Positions 17,201 through 26,188 of a DNA stretch of 64,000 nt are shown here, piece by piece. The stretch spans positions 55,286 through 119,285 of the forward strand of contig NZ_SRPF01000006.1 of the NCBI RefSeq assembly GCF_004785685.1, in the 5' to 3' direction. The notes below the pieces were generated by a model. The model saw only the letters and a program-made list of their open reading frames with translations, was not told the DNA's origin and did no database searches. The stretch comes from Marinobacter confluentis. Lineage in GTDB: Bacteria > Pseudomonadota > Gammaproteobacteria > Pseudomonadales > Oleiphilaceae. The translations under genes were made by a program, and so were the position numbers. Positions within the stretch are counted from its first letter, which is position 1, and each line of letters opens with the position of its first letter.

Positions 17201-19316
17201 TCACACAGGCGACGCGCAGGAGGTGGATGACCCGCCTGAGGATGGCGCGGTCATTGTCGAGCAGCTCGGCCTCGTGACGCGTGAGGAATTCTGGCGCGGA
17301 CGGTGCCTTAAGCAGCGAGACCAACGTATCGTCGCGGAACTGGGCGGGCACGTCCGCCTGTGTGATGGCCGCGCTGAACAGCCGGTCCGCTGCGGCTGCG
17401 TCGCGGTCGATCAGTTCGGCAACCCACTTCCGGTACGAGCGGCGCACCGCAGGATGGGGTCCTATCGCTGACGACAATGCCTTGAACGCCGTCTCATCCG
17501 TAAGGTGCAGCTCCTCGATCCATTGAAGGATAGCCCAGTCCTCGAGGACGTCGTGCGCCGTCGCCACGAGCAAAGCGTTGCTGTCGGGCGAAACAACGAG
17601 GGAGTCCTGCTTGAGGAAGGCGATGGCTGCGGCGTTGAGTCCAGTAGCTGGCACGTAATCCGACAGGGCACGTGCCCGGCGCACCGCCAGCTCCTGCAAT
17701 GCGACTTCGCGCAGCCGCGGCATGCCGTCGGCCGGATTCTGGTCCGCGCGCGCGATCTGCCGCCAGAAGACGGCGCGGAAATCGCGCTCGTTCTTCGGAA
17801 GCGGACGTCCCGCATCCCAGGGAATCTGCAATGCCTTATCGATAAAGTACGGATTGCGCAAGATTTCGCGCAGGGCGGGGGTGGCGAGTGGCACTGCCAA
17901 CGACGGAAAGGCGGCCTGAATTTCCTGCAATTCGGTGTCGTCAAGCGGCGGAACTTCGATGACCGCGTGATCAATCCCCGCCACCTGGAGAAAACTGGCC
18001 CGTACCTGCTCCACTGAATAGTCGCGGCAGGTCATGAGGATACCGAGGCCGTCGTCGGAATGGGCGAGCGTCATGAGGTCACTGAAGCCGTCGCGCGTCG
18101 GTTTCTCAAGCAGGCGTTCGACACTCTCGATCAAGAGTGCCTTACGGTCCTGAGCGCCGAGGATGGCTTGAAGCTCTGTGGCGCGCGCAGGAATCTGGCT
18201 GTTGTGGAGTGTTTCGTCGATGTGGGCGACGGCGAACTCCTCAACCCGGAACCCGAAAGCGAAAAATGCGCGGGAGAGAAAAGCCACCGCTTCCTTCGCG
18301 ATGACAGATTTGCCGCTGCCCGCCGGGCCCGTTATCAGGACGACTTGGTTCGCCTCCATGGCCGCAAGCACTTTGTGGACGATGGCAGCGCGCCGCAGGT
18401 GGAAAGCAGGCCCGATCGTCGTCTGGATCTTCCGAAGCACGAAATCCGTGTGATTCTTCAGTGCGGTCAGTACCCGCTGCTCCTGTGCGCCCACCTCGCC
18501 GTACGCCTGAACGAGAGCGACTGGAAGGTCGGTGCGTTTCAGGCTCCGCGCTCCCGGTCCGGCCTCGCTGGCATGGCCTAGAAGAGCATCCCAGGCAGCC
18601 GCCGCACTGGCAAGGGGATCTGGGTCGGTAGACTTGAGCGCGAGCAGCGTCTTGATGTGCGCCTCGGTCTGGCGAGTGGAGCTGTGCAGGTCAAGGCTCA
18701 GGACGTGGAGCACCCGCAGGAAAGGCCAGAGGTCTTTGGCGAAGACGGGCGTTCCTTCCAATGCGCTGACGATGCGGCAGAGCTCGTTACACTGGTGGAT
18801 GGACTTCTTCGAGATGAAACCGTCGAGAGACAGCCGCCGTTGGAATTCTTCGCCGTCGGCCGCGCCCCGCGCGCAGTCGAGCAGCCCAACGAAATTCTCT
18901 AGAAGAGTATTTGTGCCGCGCAGCGTGACAAGCACAAAGCGGTCATGCTGGGGATTGAACGGGTCGGCCTCCTTGAAATCTCTCCAGAAGTCGCCAATGG
19001 CCTTCTTGCATTCGTCGTCGGCGGCACTGATGGTAAAGCTGCGTTTCACCTGCCCGACGAGCCGCGCAGTGACCGAGCCTGCGCGCGCGCAGACGATGAG
19101 AATATCGTCCGTATTGAAGCCGAGATGTTCGGTCTGGAAATGGACTTCGGTGACGCCGGTATCGGTCAGGATCGGCGGGATGCTGCGCACGAGCAGCTGC
19201 GCTAACCAGTACGCCGCGACGTGTTGCTCGAAGAACACACCCTCGCCGCCCGTGGAGATCGGACTTGAAACTCGTTTCTGGCTTGGGCCATCCATGCAAT
19301 TCACCAAATTTTCCAT
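14214..19316 (-). CDS. Large STAND-like NTPase with N-terminal PD-(D/E)xK-like nuclease; candidate Avs-type antiphage protein
   Basis: This is a 1700-aa protein in one uninterrupted frame. The N-terminus (GGEGVFFEQHVAAYWLAQLL, then TDDIL at 69-73 and VGQVK at 87-91) has the spacing of a Cap4/Mrr-like PD-(D/E)xK nuclease, where D70/D71 and Q89-x-K91 would be catalytic. A P-loop NTPase follows: Walker A GPAGSGKS at 330-337, a degenerate Walker B KALLIESVE at 392-400, and a GILMTCRDY sensor-like segment at 425-433. About 1200 mostly helical residues complete it, as in the sensor part of antiviral STAND (Avs) proteins. In that class the C-terminal part binds a phage protein, the NTPase assembles, and the nuclease degrades DNA. 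Assignment to a known Avs type is not possible from sequence reading alone. It lies in a defence-like island, GC-richer than the flanking small genes. Confidence 0.75.
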   Translation of the reverse strand: MENLVNCMDGPSQKRVSSPISTGGEGVFFEQHVAAYWLAQLLVRSIPPILTDTGVTEVHFQTEHLGFNTDDILIVCARAGSVTARLVGQVKRSFTISAADDECKKAIGDFWRDFKEADPFNPQHDRFVLVTLRGTNTLLENFVGLLDCARGAADGEEFQRRLSLDGFISKKSIHQCNELCRIVSALEGTPVFAKDLWPFLRVLHVLSLDLHSSTRQTEAHIKTLLALKSTDPDPLASAAAAWDALLGHASEAGPGARSLKRTDLPVALVQAYGEVGAQEQRVLTALKNHTDFVLRKIQTTIGPAFHLRRAAIVHKVLAAMEANQVVLITGPAGSGKSVIAKEAVAFLSRAFFAFGFRVEEFAVAHIDETLHNSQIPARATELQAILGAQDRKALLIESVERLLEKPTRDGFSDLMTLAHSDDGLGILMTCRDYSVEQVRASFLQVAGIDHAVIEVPPLDDTELQEIQAAFPSLAVPLATPALREILRNPYFIDKALQIPWDAGRPLPKNERDFRAVFWRQIARADQNPADGMPRLREVALQELAVRRARALSDYVPATGLNAAAIAFLKQDSLVVSPDSNALLVATAHDVLEDWAILQWIEELHLTDETAFKALSSAIGPHPAVRRSYRKWVAELIDRDAAAADRLFSAAITQADVPAQFRDDTLVSLLKAPSAPEFLTRHEAELLDNDRAILRRVIHLLRVACVTSPAWLADVRGHSSILNVPEGAVWATVVRLVHRNLGSFGPEDAPLLIALIEDAVRGVSWWAPDIDGAVHVAGIAHWLLPSFDHYRGGDTRQRILKVIAKIPKADPARFEAVLRGQIKEGHHRDPVAEEFRDILLAGLDGAPAARDLPDLLISVALDTFLATEEYLCAEPYGRSSIDVDLYFGIKEHLHHNFFPASAFRGPWINLLTHHPREGLDFLIQVFGHSAEWYAHPRLPDPLEPAWEVELTFANGTRRKQWVNPRLWGLYRGMTVGPYLLQSLLMAFEKWLLDYAKFHPEGLDAVLLETLQRTDSAALAAVVASVATAHPHRSGEALLVLLSVQDYIEIDRSRMAGERQTSSLTGLFPTFRAENKIYEEEREKSNALPHRKHDLEAAIANLQLGAMAPRVHAIIDRYVAALPGPDECNNHDLTWQLALHRMDFRQYDVADDQPEAGETSEADREGSARNYVRLDPKAPAPEVQQLIDESSKRMGEMNTRLGIYMWGLQVFQREAGSADPDQWREKLASAKGMDRTAAHPDNSCNAPGFVAAVCARDHWDEMSPEDRDWCTDVIGSEIFRNADQWGTINRMQRFSMLADRPCAFVVPLLLSKPLTEAQTTRVRQAFIAALTHPIDEVRWYATWGINDELWAANPALAMRAVNALATEAALADRDWNAEEKKHYHKRRTVGTILAVAAADVRGRFWIEGEIAEDAHVRFDITEIFGAEVHAKILTILGHVPNEPLAVAAHRRASEDLVGCWNREHDCAPDRRERNFHREQAISDRIQQFVMRASDADAEQVLQPILEAVDRHPREVHTVIQGFTSSEDRNPNTPHYWFLWNLFAERVKRAKWLTHLNREHPRGSEVLSTIFLTAWWKDNVRHWRSLEGYAHNVDALFDALPPVWIVVDNYVRFLYHIGERSMPAGFVRIANVLRRGNPADMLRESNTVFMLEVLLQRHVYARPLELKRDPALREAIVYVLDVLVESGSSAAFRMRDDFVTPAA

Positions 19317-19323
19317 TGTTTCG

Positions 19324-19351
19324 CTAGTCGGGGAAAGTCTTTCAAGACTAG
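19324..19351. promoter_or_regulatory. Nested inverted repeats directly upstream of the large NTPase gene
   Basis: AGTCTT-TC-AAGACT (19336-19349) and an overlapping CTAGTC (19324-19329) with GACTAG (19346-19351) lie 8-35 bp before the start at 19316. They could be an operator or a leader hairpin masking the ribosome site. Only the symmetry is seen; the role is inferred. Confidence 0.35.
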
Positions 19352-19493
19352 TTCGATGACGACGTCATGCGAGTGGTTCCACGTCCCGTCCGATGGTTGC
19401 ACGGACCAAGTGTACTAAGAACGCTTGATGTCGCGTAATGCCATGCGCAGCGGCCGGTTTGTTGCGCGAAACCTGACAAACCAGTCCGACTAA

Positions 19494-19967
19494 TTAAAGA
19501 TTTTCCAGGCGACTATCACTACACCATACGTGCTCATCGCCGTGTAAGGAGCTGTAAATTATTCGCACTGCAAACTCATGATCTAGGCTTTGGAACTTCT
19601 CAGAGTCTTCTAGCAAGAACGCGATTTTCGCTAATGTGATTTCTTCGCCTGCCGCCATAACACCGTGCTGACCCAGGTTGGTGATTGAGGAACTATGGCG
19701 GATGTCGTTCTTGTTGAGCATCTCCTTGACCGATTCCCCAAAAGGTTTGTCCTCAATTGGCTGTAAGTTCAAAAAATATTGAACTTTTTTAAAATACGCC
19801 GGGCCGTTTCCCTTGTTCGTTATCGAAAAAGAGTATCCAGTTGGACCCTCATTTTCATGCCCAACGATCACGGGAGACTGTCCTAGCCTGTTATTTCGGC
19901 GAGTCTCATAAATGCTATAAGCCGAAGCCACAAGGGCTAGGCCTGAAATTATCAAACTCGCGTCCAT
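19494..19967 (-). CDS. Small membrane-anchored protein of unknown function
   Basis: This 157-aa protein has one N-terminal hydrophobic helix (LIISGLALVASAYSIYETRR, about residues 5-24). A soluble, probably beta-rich domain follows (GYSFSITNKGNGPAYFKKVQYF). I do not recognise a family. It is AT-richer than the large NTPase gene that follows it 177 bp downstream on the same strand. Such small anchored proteins are frequent in defence islands, but nothing here shows a link in function. Confidence 0.6.
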   Translation of the reverse strand: MDASLIISGLALVASAYSIYETRRNNRLGQSPVIVGHENEGPTGYSFSITNKGNGPAYFKKVQYFLNLQPIEDKPFGESVKEMLNKNDIRHSSSITNLGQHGVMAAGEEITLAKIAFLLEDSEKFQSLDHEFAVRIIYSSLHGDEHVWCSDSRLENL

Positions 19968-20461
19968 AAATACCTATGTTTAAAGCGACTAGGCAGTGCG
20001 CTTCATCAGTGCAGAAATTTGACTGCGTCATTATTACTGACTTTGAACCATCAATCACGCTGCACGTGGATTGATAAAACAATAGCTTAGCCGAGCATAG
20101 CCATCTCTGCTATGTAATCATTCAACGCCTGCAATTTGCTCCGTCAATCTATTGGATGAAAGCGCTGTGATTAGTTTGGAGGCTCTGGCGGAAAGCCCTG
20201 ACTCGAATGTTCGCTTTTGTTTAAGAGCGTGGGGAGCTTGGTTTGGTCGCAAAGCGAACCATGTTCTTTGTAGCAACGGGTGTAACCAGATCGTTTAGCG
20301 GGAATCCTTTACCATTCGGAGGAAGGAAGTGCGAGGGATGCACAAGGCCGTCTCGCAAAGCGGGATGAGCGAATAGCGAGCCCGGAGAAGCACGCCCCGA
20401 AGGGCGCGCTCAGGTGATCGCGATCAAAGTGTTGGTGTACTAACCAGGTGACGGGCTGAGC
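19968..20461. other. 494-bp intergenic stretch with a repeat copy and hairpins
   Basis: No convincing gene is seen. The stretch contains AATGTTCGC (20206-20214), then the right copy of the 17-bp repeat (20243-20259). GTTCGCTTT and AAAGCGAAC form a 9-bp arm pair around a loop of about 30 nt. A GC-rich hairpin, GCACGCCC (20390-20397) with GGGCGCGC (20402-20409), lies downstream of higA. On the minus strand it is followed only by TTCTCC, so it is a weak terminator at best. Confidence 0.5.
20243..20259 (+). repeat. 17-bp direct repeat, right copy
   Basis: Identical to 11940-11956. Here AATGTTCGC and the 17-mer are 28 bp apart instead of 1 bp, so the two sites look like variants of one element with different inner length. 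Confidence 0.6.
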
Positions 20462-20776
20462 TCAGGCCGCCTCATGATCAGACTTTCGAGGCTTGATGAG
20501 CTTCTTGATTTGATCGGATTTCTCCGCGCGGACACGACGCAGGTCATAATCGGTCTGCAAATTGAGCCAAAACTGCTCAGTAGTCCCAAAGTAACGAGCC
20601 AAACGCATGGCCGTATCCGCGGTCACACCACGACGCTCGCGAACAATCTCGTTCAGGCGCTGTGCAGGAACATAAAGTTCTTTTGAAAGCGCATTCACAC
20701 TCATGCCAAGAGGCTCAAGGTAATCCTCAAGTAAAATCTCTCCTGGATGGATAGGGCGCATACCTACAGTAACCAT
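20462..20776 (-). CDS. higA: HigA-type antitoxin (XRE family)
   Basis: The 104-aa protein begins with the HigA hallmark MRPIHPGEILLEDYLEPLGMS. It contains an HTH_3 domain (VNALSKELYVPAQRLNEIVRERRGV) and the TTEQFWLNLQTDYDLR ending common to HigA. It binds and neutralises HigB and represses the operon. The gene follows higB by 12 bp, the inverted order (toxin first) normal for higBA. Two start choices exist, MVTVGMRP or MRP, five residues apart. Confidence 0.92.
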   Translation of the reverse strand: MVTVGMRPIHPGEILLEDYLEPLGMSVNALSKELYVPAQRLNEIVRERRGVTADTAMRLARYFGTTEQFWLNLQTDYDLRRVRAEKSDQIKKLIKPRKSDHEAA

Positions 20777-20788
20777 TGCGCGACCTCC

Positions 20789-21067
20789 TTAGTGGTAATC
20801 AACAATCTCCACGTCTTCCGCCCCTTCATCTGTCCAGCGGAAACACAATCGCCACTGGTCATTGATCCGGATGCTGTGTTGCCCCTCTCTGTCTCCAGAG
20901 AGCGGCTCAAGTCTATTCCCGGGCGGAGACTTTAAATCTTTAAGAGCTTCAGCGCTTAGCAGCTGCTGTAACTTACGCTCGGCCGTTCGCTGGATTGCAT
21001 TGAAACGCCGAGTCTTACCTGTTTTTACAAGCTCCTCTGTGTGCTTGCACTTAAAGCTCTTGATCAT
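20789..21067 (-). CDS. higB: HigB-type toxin (RelE superfamily mRNA interferase)
   Basis: The 92-aa protein begins [17 protein letters not shown] and has [26 protein letters not shown] and a C-terminal VEIVDYH. These are the features of HigB/RelE toxins, in which the conserved R and the C-terminal aromatic/His residues act in ribosome-dependent mRNA cleavage. An AAGGTGG ribosome site lies at 21079-21073, about 6 bp before ATG 21067. A palindrome upstream is a likely HigA operator. Confidence 0.92.
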   Translation of the reverse strand: MIKSFKCKHTEELVKTGKTRRFNAIQRTAERKLQQLLSAEALKDLKSPPGNRLEPLSGDREGQHSIRINDQWRLCFRWTDEGAEDVEIVDYH

Positions 21068-21089
21068 GGTTACCCACCTTATAACGTTG

Positions 21090-21102
21090 CACGTTAAACG
21101 TG
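21090..21102. promoter_or_regulatory. Putative HigA operator
   Basis: CACGTT-A-AACGTG is a perfect palindrome 23 bp upstream of higB. A -10-like TTATAA (21084-21079, minus) overlaps the far end of the leader. HigA proteins bind short palindromes in this position. The match is symmetry only. Confidence 0.5.
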
Positions 21103-21221
21103 AAATACGATTTAGTTATATAAGAACATTTTTTATAACTTTCTGAATCGAGAAAACACTTGGCGGGAGTGCTGCAGTTTACCACGAAAACGCATCATCC
21201 GGTCGCACTTGCGAACCATAT

Positions 21222-21244
21222 AAAAAGGCCCGAGAAAGCGGGCC
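21222..21244 (-). terminator. Rho-independent terminator without an obvious upstream gene
   Basis: GGCCCG (21227-21232) pairs with CGGGCC (21239-21244) around AGAAAG. On the minus strand five U follow (21226-21222). The nearest known upstream transcript on this strand is the tRNA, about 490 bp away. Confidence 0.65.
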
Positions 21245-21664
21245 AGGAAAAAACAAACCAAACTTACCAAGCAAAGCCTGGCAGTCTGATTTTACGAGAG
21301 ACGCTACCATAGCGATTGATTACTGAGTGTAGGAGACCGTTCTCTGGCAAACTTGGCAGTTTCAAAGCTCTGTACAATTTATTCGATAGTCAGCAGAGCC
21401 CACTGTATAAAAAGGTCCGTCAGGGTCGAAGTGCTCCGGAAATCCGCACCGAAAATGGTAGCGCACGGTTTCAGTAACGGACATTACTAAGGAGCAGTTG
21501 GATTAAATACCGGGGGCAGGTCATGCAGGCCAAAATCAAGCATCTTCAGAGATCTGTCCGCGGTAACCGCAGAATTCGTGAGGACAAAAGGTCCGCTTCT
21601 GTTTAGCAGCAACCGATGTACCGGAAAAGATGGATAAGAGCGGCCAAAACTCCCGGGTTAGATC

Positions 21665-21697
21665 ACCATAATGTGGCCATTCCGGCCAAATTATGGT
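21665..21697. repeat. 33-bp inverted repeat next to the tRNA
   Basis: ACCATAATGTGGCC (21665-21678) and GGCCAAATTATGGT (21684-21697) pair at 13 of 14 positions around ATTCC. There is no U tract, so it is not a standard terminator. It could be a regulatory site or the remnant of an insertion-sequence end. Confidence 0.5.
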
Positions 21698-21734
21698 TTC
21701 ACGACCACAGCTTTTCGAAAACAGGGTGCAAGGA

Positions 21735-21811
<77 letters not shown>

Positions 21812-21848
21812 TTTTTAACGGGTTCCGCTCCCAGGCGGGAGCAGGAAA

Positions 21849-21884
21849 GCGGGCGCCATTATACCCGTGAGGGTAGGCGCCCGC
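21849..21884 (-). terminator. rpoD terminator overlapping the tRNA promoter
   Basis: GCGGGCGCC (21849-21857) pairs with GGCGCCCGC (21876-21884), a 9-bp GC-only stem 22 bp past the rpoD stop. On the minus strand it ends in CTTTCCTG, a weak U tract. The loop contains TATAAT (21863-21858, minus), placed to be the -10 box of the tRNA gene whose 5' end is 47 bp further on. Confidence 0.6.
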
Positions 21885-21905
21885 TACTGTTGCGGCAGGT
21901 GTTTG

Positions 21906-23759
<1,854 letters not shown>

Positions 23760-23798
23760 CTGTGAACTCGCTTATAGAAGGAAAAAAGTTAAACAGCC

Positions 23799-23804
23799 AT
23801 TATA
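23799..23804 (-). promoter_or_regulatory. -10 box of a likely sigma-70 promoter for rpoD
   Basis: TATAAT is read on the minus strand 40 bp before the rpoD ATG. The -35 region (GTGGCA or TGGCAG, 17-18 bp upstream) is only a partial match. Confidence 0.45.
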
Positions 23805-23837
23805 GCTGTCGCCCAGTTGCTCTGCCACCGGATGGTT

Positions 23838-23865
23838 AGATGGTGATCAACTTTTAAGTTTCAAG
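23838..23865 (-). promoter_or_regulatory. Heat-shock (sigma-32-type) promoter upstream of rpoD
   Basis: On the minus strand CTTGAAA (23865-23859), a 13-bp spacer and CACCATCT (23845-23838) match the sigma-32 consensus CTTGAAA-N11-16-CCCCATNT at 14 of 15 fixed or near-fixed positions. A heat-shock promoter for rpoD is known in E. coli, where it lies inside dnaG. Here it sits in the dnaG-rpoD gap. Confidence 0.6.
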
Positions 23866-23891
23866 TGCGGTACGGTTTTACCCCTACTGCC

Positions 23892-25625
23892 TCAATCGTT
23901 CTGCCCGCTCAGTGCTTTCAGTTCCCGGCGCTCTTCTTCGCTCAGATCTGACAGATTCCGTTTTTCTGACAGCAGCGCTGCCAGTCTCTGTTTGCGGGCC
24001 ACTTCCTGATTGGGATTGAGTAGTTCCCGGGCACCGGCCAGGGTCTGTTCTCTGGCGGGTACGTGCTCAATACCGTCAAACAGCCCGTAAAAACGGGTTC
24101 TGGCGCCAGTGTCTGTCGCCAGGCGCCCGACCAGCGCTTTGCGGTCGGTTACGCCCTGTTCAAGAATCCATGCTGCAAACTGCCCGGCCTGCCGGTATTC
24201 CCGGCTGCTGCTGCACAGCTCATCGATTTCCCGCGCCATGTCTGGCGCTTCCAGCAATGCCAGGCAAAGCTGCGTGTCCTTGCTCAGCCGGACATCAATC
24301 CGTTCTTCCTGGGTGCGTTGTTCGCCCCATTTACCACTGCCTTTGCCGCCCCACTGGCGCTGGCTCTGCCAGGTACTCTGGTTGCGGCACAATCGCAGCA
24401 TTTCGTGCCACATCGCGTCCCGCAAAGTACTGCGGGGCATTTTTTTCAGCAGTGGCTCTACCCGGGCCTTCAGTTCGCCCCGATCTTCCGGCAGTGCCAG
24501 GTCCAGCCCTTCGCTCTGCCGGTTAAACAGGTAACGCGAAAGCGGCGTCGCGCTGTCGATGCGTTCCTTGAATGCATCCGGGCCCTCCTGTCGCACCAGG
24601 GTGTCCGGGTCTTCGCCGTCTGGCAGCATCAGGAACTGCAGATGCATGCCGTCGGCCAGCAGTTCCAGCGCATTGTCGAGGGCGCGGTCGGCGGCCCTGA
24701 AACCTGCCGAATCACCGTCAAAACAGAAAATTATATGCCGCGCCTGCTTGAGCAGCGCGGACAGACTGTCCTGATTGGTGGCTGTGCCCAGGGTGGCAAC
24801 GGCAAAATGAATGCCGTTTTGCGCCAGCGCAATCACGTCCATGTAGCCTTCAACCACCAGCAGGCGGTCCACCTGTTTCAGTGCCTGCTTGGCTTCATAA
24901 AGGCCGTAGATTTCCCGGCTTTTATGGAATACATCCGACTCCGGTGAGTTGATGTATTTTGCCTTGTCGTCCCCCAGGGTCCGGCCGCCAAAGGCAATGG
25001 TGCGGCCCCGGCTGTTGCGGATGGGAAACATTACCCGGTTCCGGAACAGATCCCTTGGGCGCCCGTATCGGTCAGACACGGTGCCGGTCTCGATCAGTGG
25101 GCCCTGAATATCTTTGCCGGCGCTGTCATAAAGCGCCGTGCCGGTGCCCGGTGCAAACCCCAGCTTGTACTGGTTGATGATGTCCTGATCCAGCCCACGC
25201 TGTTGCAGGTAATCCCTGGCAAACTCTCCCTGCTGGCCCTTGAGAGCCCCGTGATAGAAGTTGCTGGCGTAATCCAGCGCATCCGTCAGGGTTTTCGCCT
25301 GTTTCATTTCCTGCTTGGCGTTTTCATCGTAGGGCACTTCCAGCCCTGCACGCCTGGCCAGTTCTTCTACCGCGTCCGTAAACCCCAGGCCGTCAAACTC
25401 ACGAACGAAGCTGATGGCATCGCCATGGGCGCCGCAGCCGAAGCAGTGATAAAAGCCTTTATCGGGCCTGACATTGAATGACGGCGTTTTCTCGTCATGG
25501 AAGGGGCAGCGGGCCTTGTAGTTGCCACCGGCCTTTTTCAGAGTGACCCTGGACCCGATCAGCTCGGCCAGATCAATCCGTTGCAGCAGGTCTTCCACAA
25601 AGCGTTGCGGGATCAGTCCACTCAT
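23892..25625 (-). CDS. dnaG: DnaG, DNA primase
   Basis: DnaG makes RNA primers for replication. The start ATG 25625 (577 aa) gives MSGLIPQRFVEDLL, the conserved N-terminus; a longer frame upstream runs into the rpsU terminator. The zinc-binding domain has CPFHDEKTPSF and YHCFGCGAHGD. The Toprim core has VVEGYMDVIAL and FDGDSAG. The C-terminal part is the DnaB-binding domain. It is the middle gene of the macromolecular-synthesis operon, with an attenuating terminator before it. Confidence 0.97.
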   Translation of the reverse strand: MSGLIPQRFVEDLLQRIDLAELIGSRVTLKKAGGNYKARCPFHDEKTPSFNVRPDKGFYHCFGCGAHGDAISFVREFDGLGFTDAVEELARRAGLEVPYDENAKQEMKQAKTLTDALDYASNFYHGALKGQQGEFARDYLQQRGLDQDIINQYKLGFAPGTGTALYDSAGKDIQGPLIETGTVSDRYGRPRDLFRNRVMFPIRNSRGRTIAFGGRTLGDDKAKYINSPESDVFHKSREIYGLYEAKQALKQVDRLLVVEGYMDVIALAQNGIHFAVATLGTATNQDSLSALLKQARHIIFCFDGDSAGFRAADRALDNALELLADGMHLQFLMLPDGEDPDTLVRQEGPDAFKERIDSATPLSRYLFNRQSEGLDLALPEDRGELKARVEPLLKKMPRSTLRDAMWHEMLRLCRNQSTWQSQRQWGGKGSGKWGEQRTQEERIDVRLSKDTQLCLALLEAPDMAREIDELCSSSREYRQAGQFAAWILEQGVTDRKALVGRLATDTGARTRFYGLFDGIEHVPAREQTLAGARELLNPNQEVARKQRLAALLSEKRNLSDLSEEERRELKALSGQND

Positions 25626-25670
25626 GTTGTCTCCGGGGCCTTGTTCAAGGCCGGTCCTGCGAGTACAGCC

Positions 25671-25705
25671 AAAAATGCCGCCGAAGCCAGGCCTCGGCGG
25701 CATTT
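25671..25705 (-). terminator. Intra-operon terminator/attenuator between rpsU and dnaG
   Basis: AAATGCCGCCGA (25673-25684) pairs with TCGGCGGCATTT (25694-25705) around a 9-nt loop, with U5 on the minus strand. E. coli has a comparable terminator (T1) between rpsU and dnaG that keeps primase low relative to S21. The same role is likely. Confidence 0.8.
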
Positions 25706-25769
25706 AAGTTGCCCATCACACGGCAACGCCGGTAACGGCAGTTACTTGCAGAGCAGCGTCCGGTATAGC

Positions 25770-25985
25770 TTAGTACAGACGCTCGAACTTACGCTGTTCA
25801 CGCTGAAGCTTCTTGAGATGACGCTTAACAGCAGCAGCGGCCTTGCGCTTGCGCACGGCTGTCGGCTTCTCATAGTGCTCGCGACGACGAACTTCTGAAA
25901 GTACGCCTGCTTTTTCGCAAGAGCGCTTGAAGCGACGAAGGGCTACGTCAAATGGTTCATTCTCTTTCACTTTGACAGCTGGCAT
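25770..25985 (-). CDS. rpsU: Ribosomal protein bS21
   Basis: The 71-aa basic protein [20 protein letters not shown]...KFERLY is bS21, used in translation initiation. The start is ATG 25985; a longer upstream frame is not conserved. It is the first gene of the operon with dnaG and rpoD, and is divergent from tsaD. Confidence 0.98.
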   Translation of the reverse strand: MPAVKVKENEPFDVALRRFKRSCEKAGVLSEVRRREHYEKPTAVRKRKAAAAVKRHLKKLQREQRKFERLY

Positions 25986-26071
25986 TCGGAAATCACCTAC
26001 CTGATTGATTCGATTTCGGTTTTGATCGGTCAGTTGGCTAAAACATGACCAGTGCTCAATTAAGGGCGGCA

Positions 26072-26101
26072 ATGATAGCGCTAGCAGGCGGGTAAGGTCA
26101 A
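26072..26101 (-). promoter_or_regulatory. Likely rpsU promoter
   Basis: On the minus strand TTGACC (26101-26096), an 18-bp spacer and TATCAT (26077-26072) form a reasonable sigma-70 promoter about 87 bp before the rpsU start. Confidence 0.5.
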
Positions 26102-26188
26102 TGTTTGTTCCATGAAACTGACGGGCGGTTTCGACTTTCTGTTAAAATGCCGACTTCGATAAATCCCGCTCGGCGAGTTGGCCTTTTT

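Larger units (their letters stand above)
21103..21734. other. Gene-poor stretch between higBA and the tRNA
   Basis: No ORF of note and no recognisable family is seen on either strand. It contains an isolated minus-strand terminator (21222-21244) and a strong inverted repeat (21665-21697). The rest looks like decayed or untranslated DNA. A short untranslated RNA between the tRNA and the terminator cannot be excluded. Confidence 0.5.

Noticed and set aside
24063..24947. 294-codon plus-strand frame over dnaG
   Set aside because: It is antisense to dnaG with no recognisable domain.
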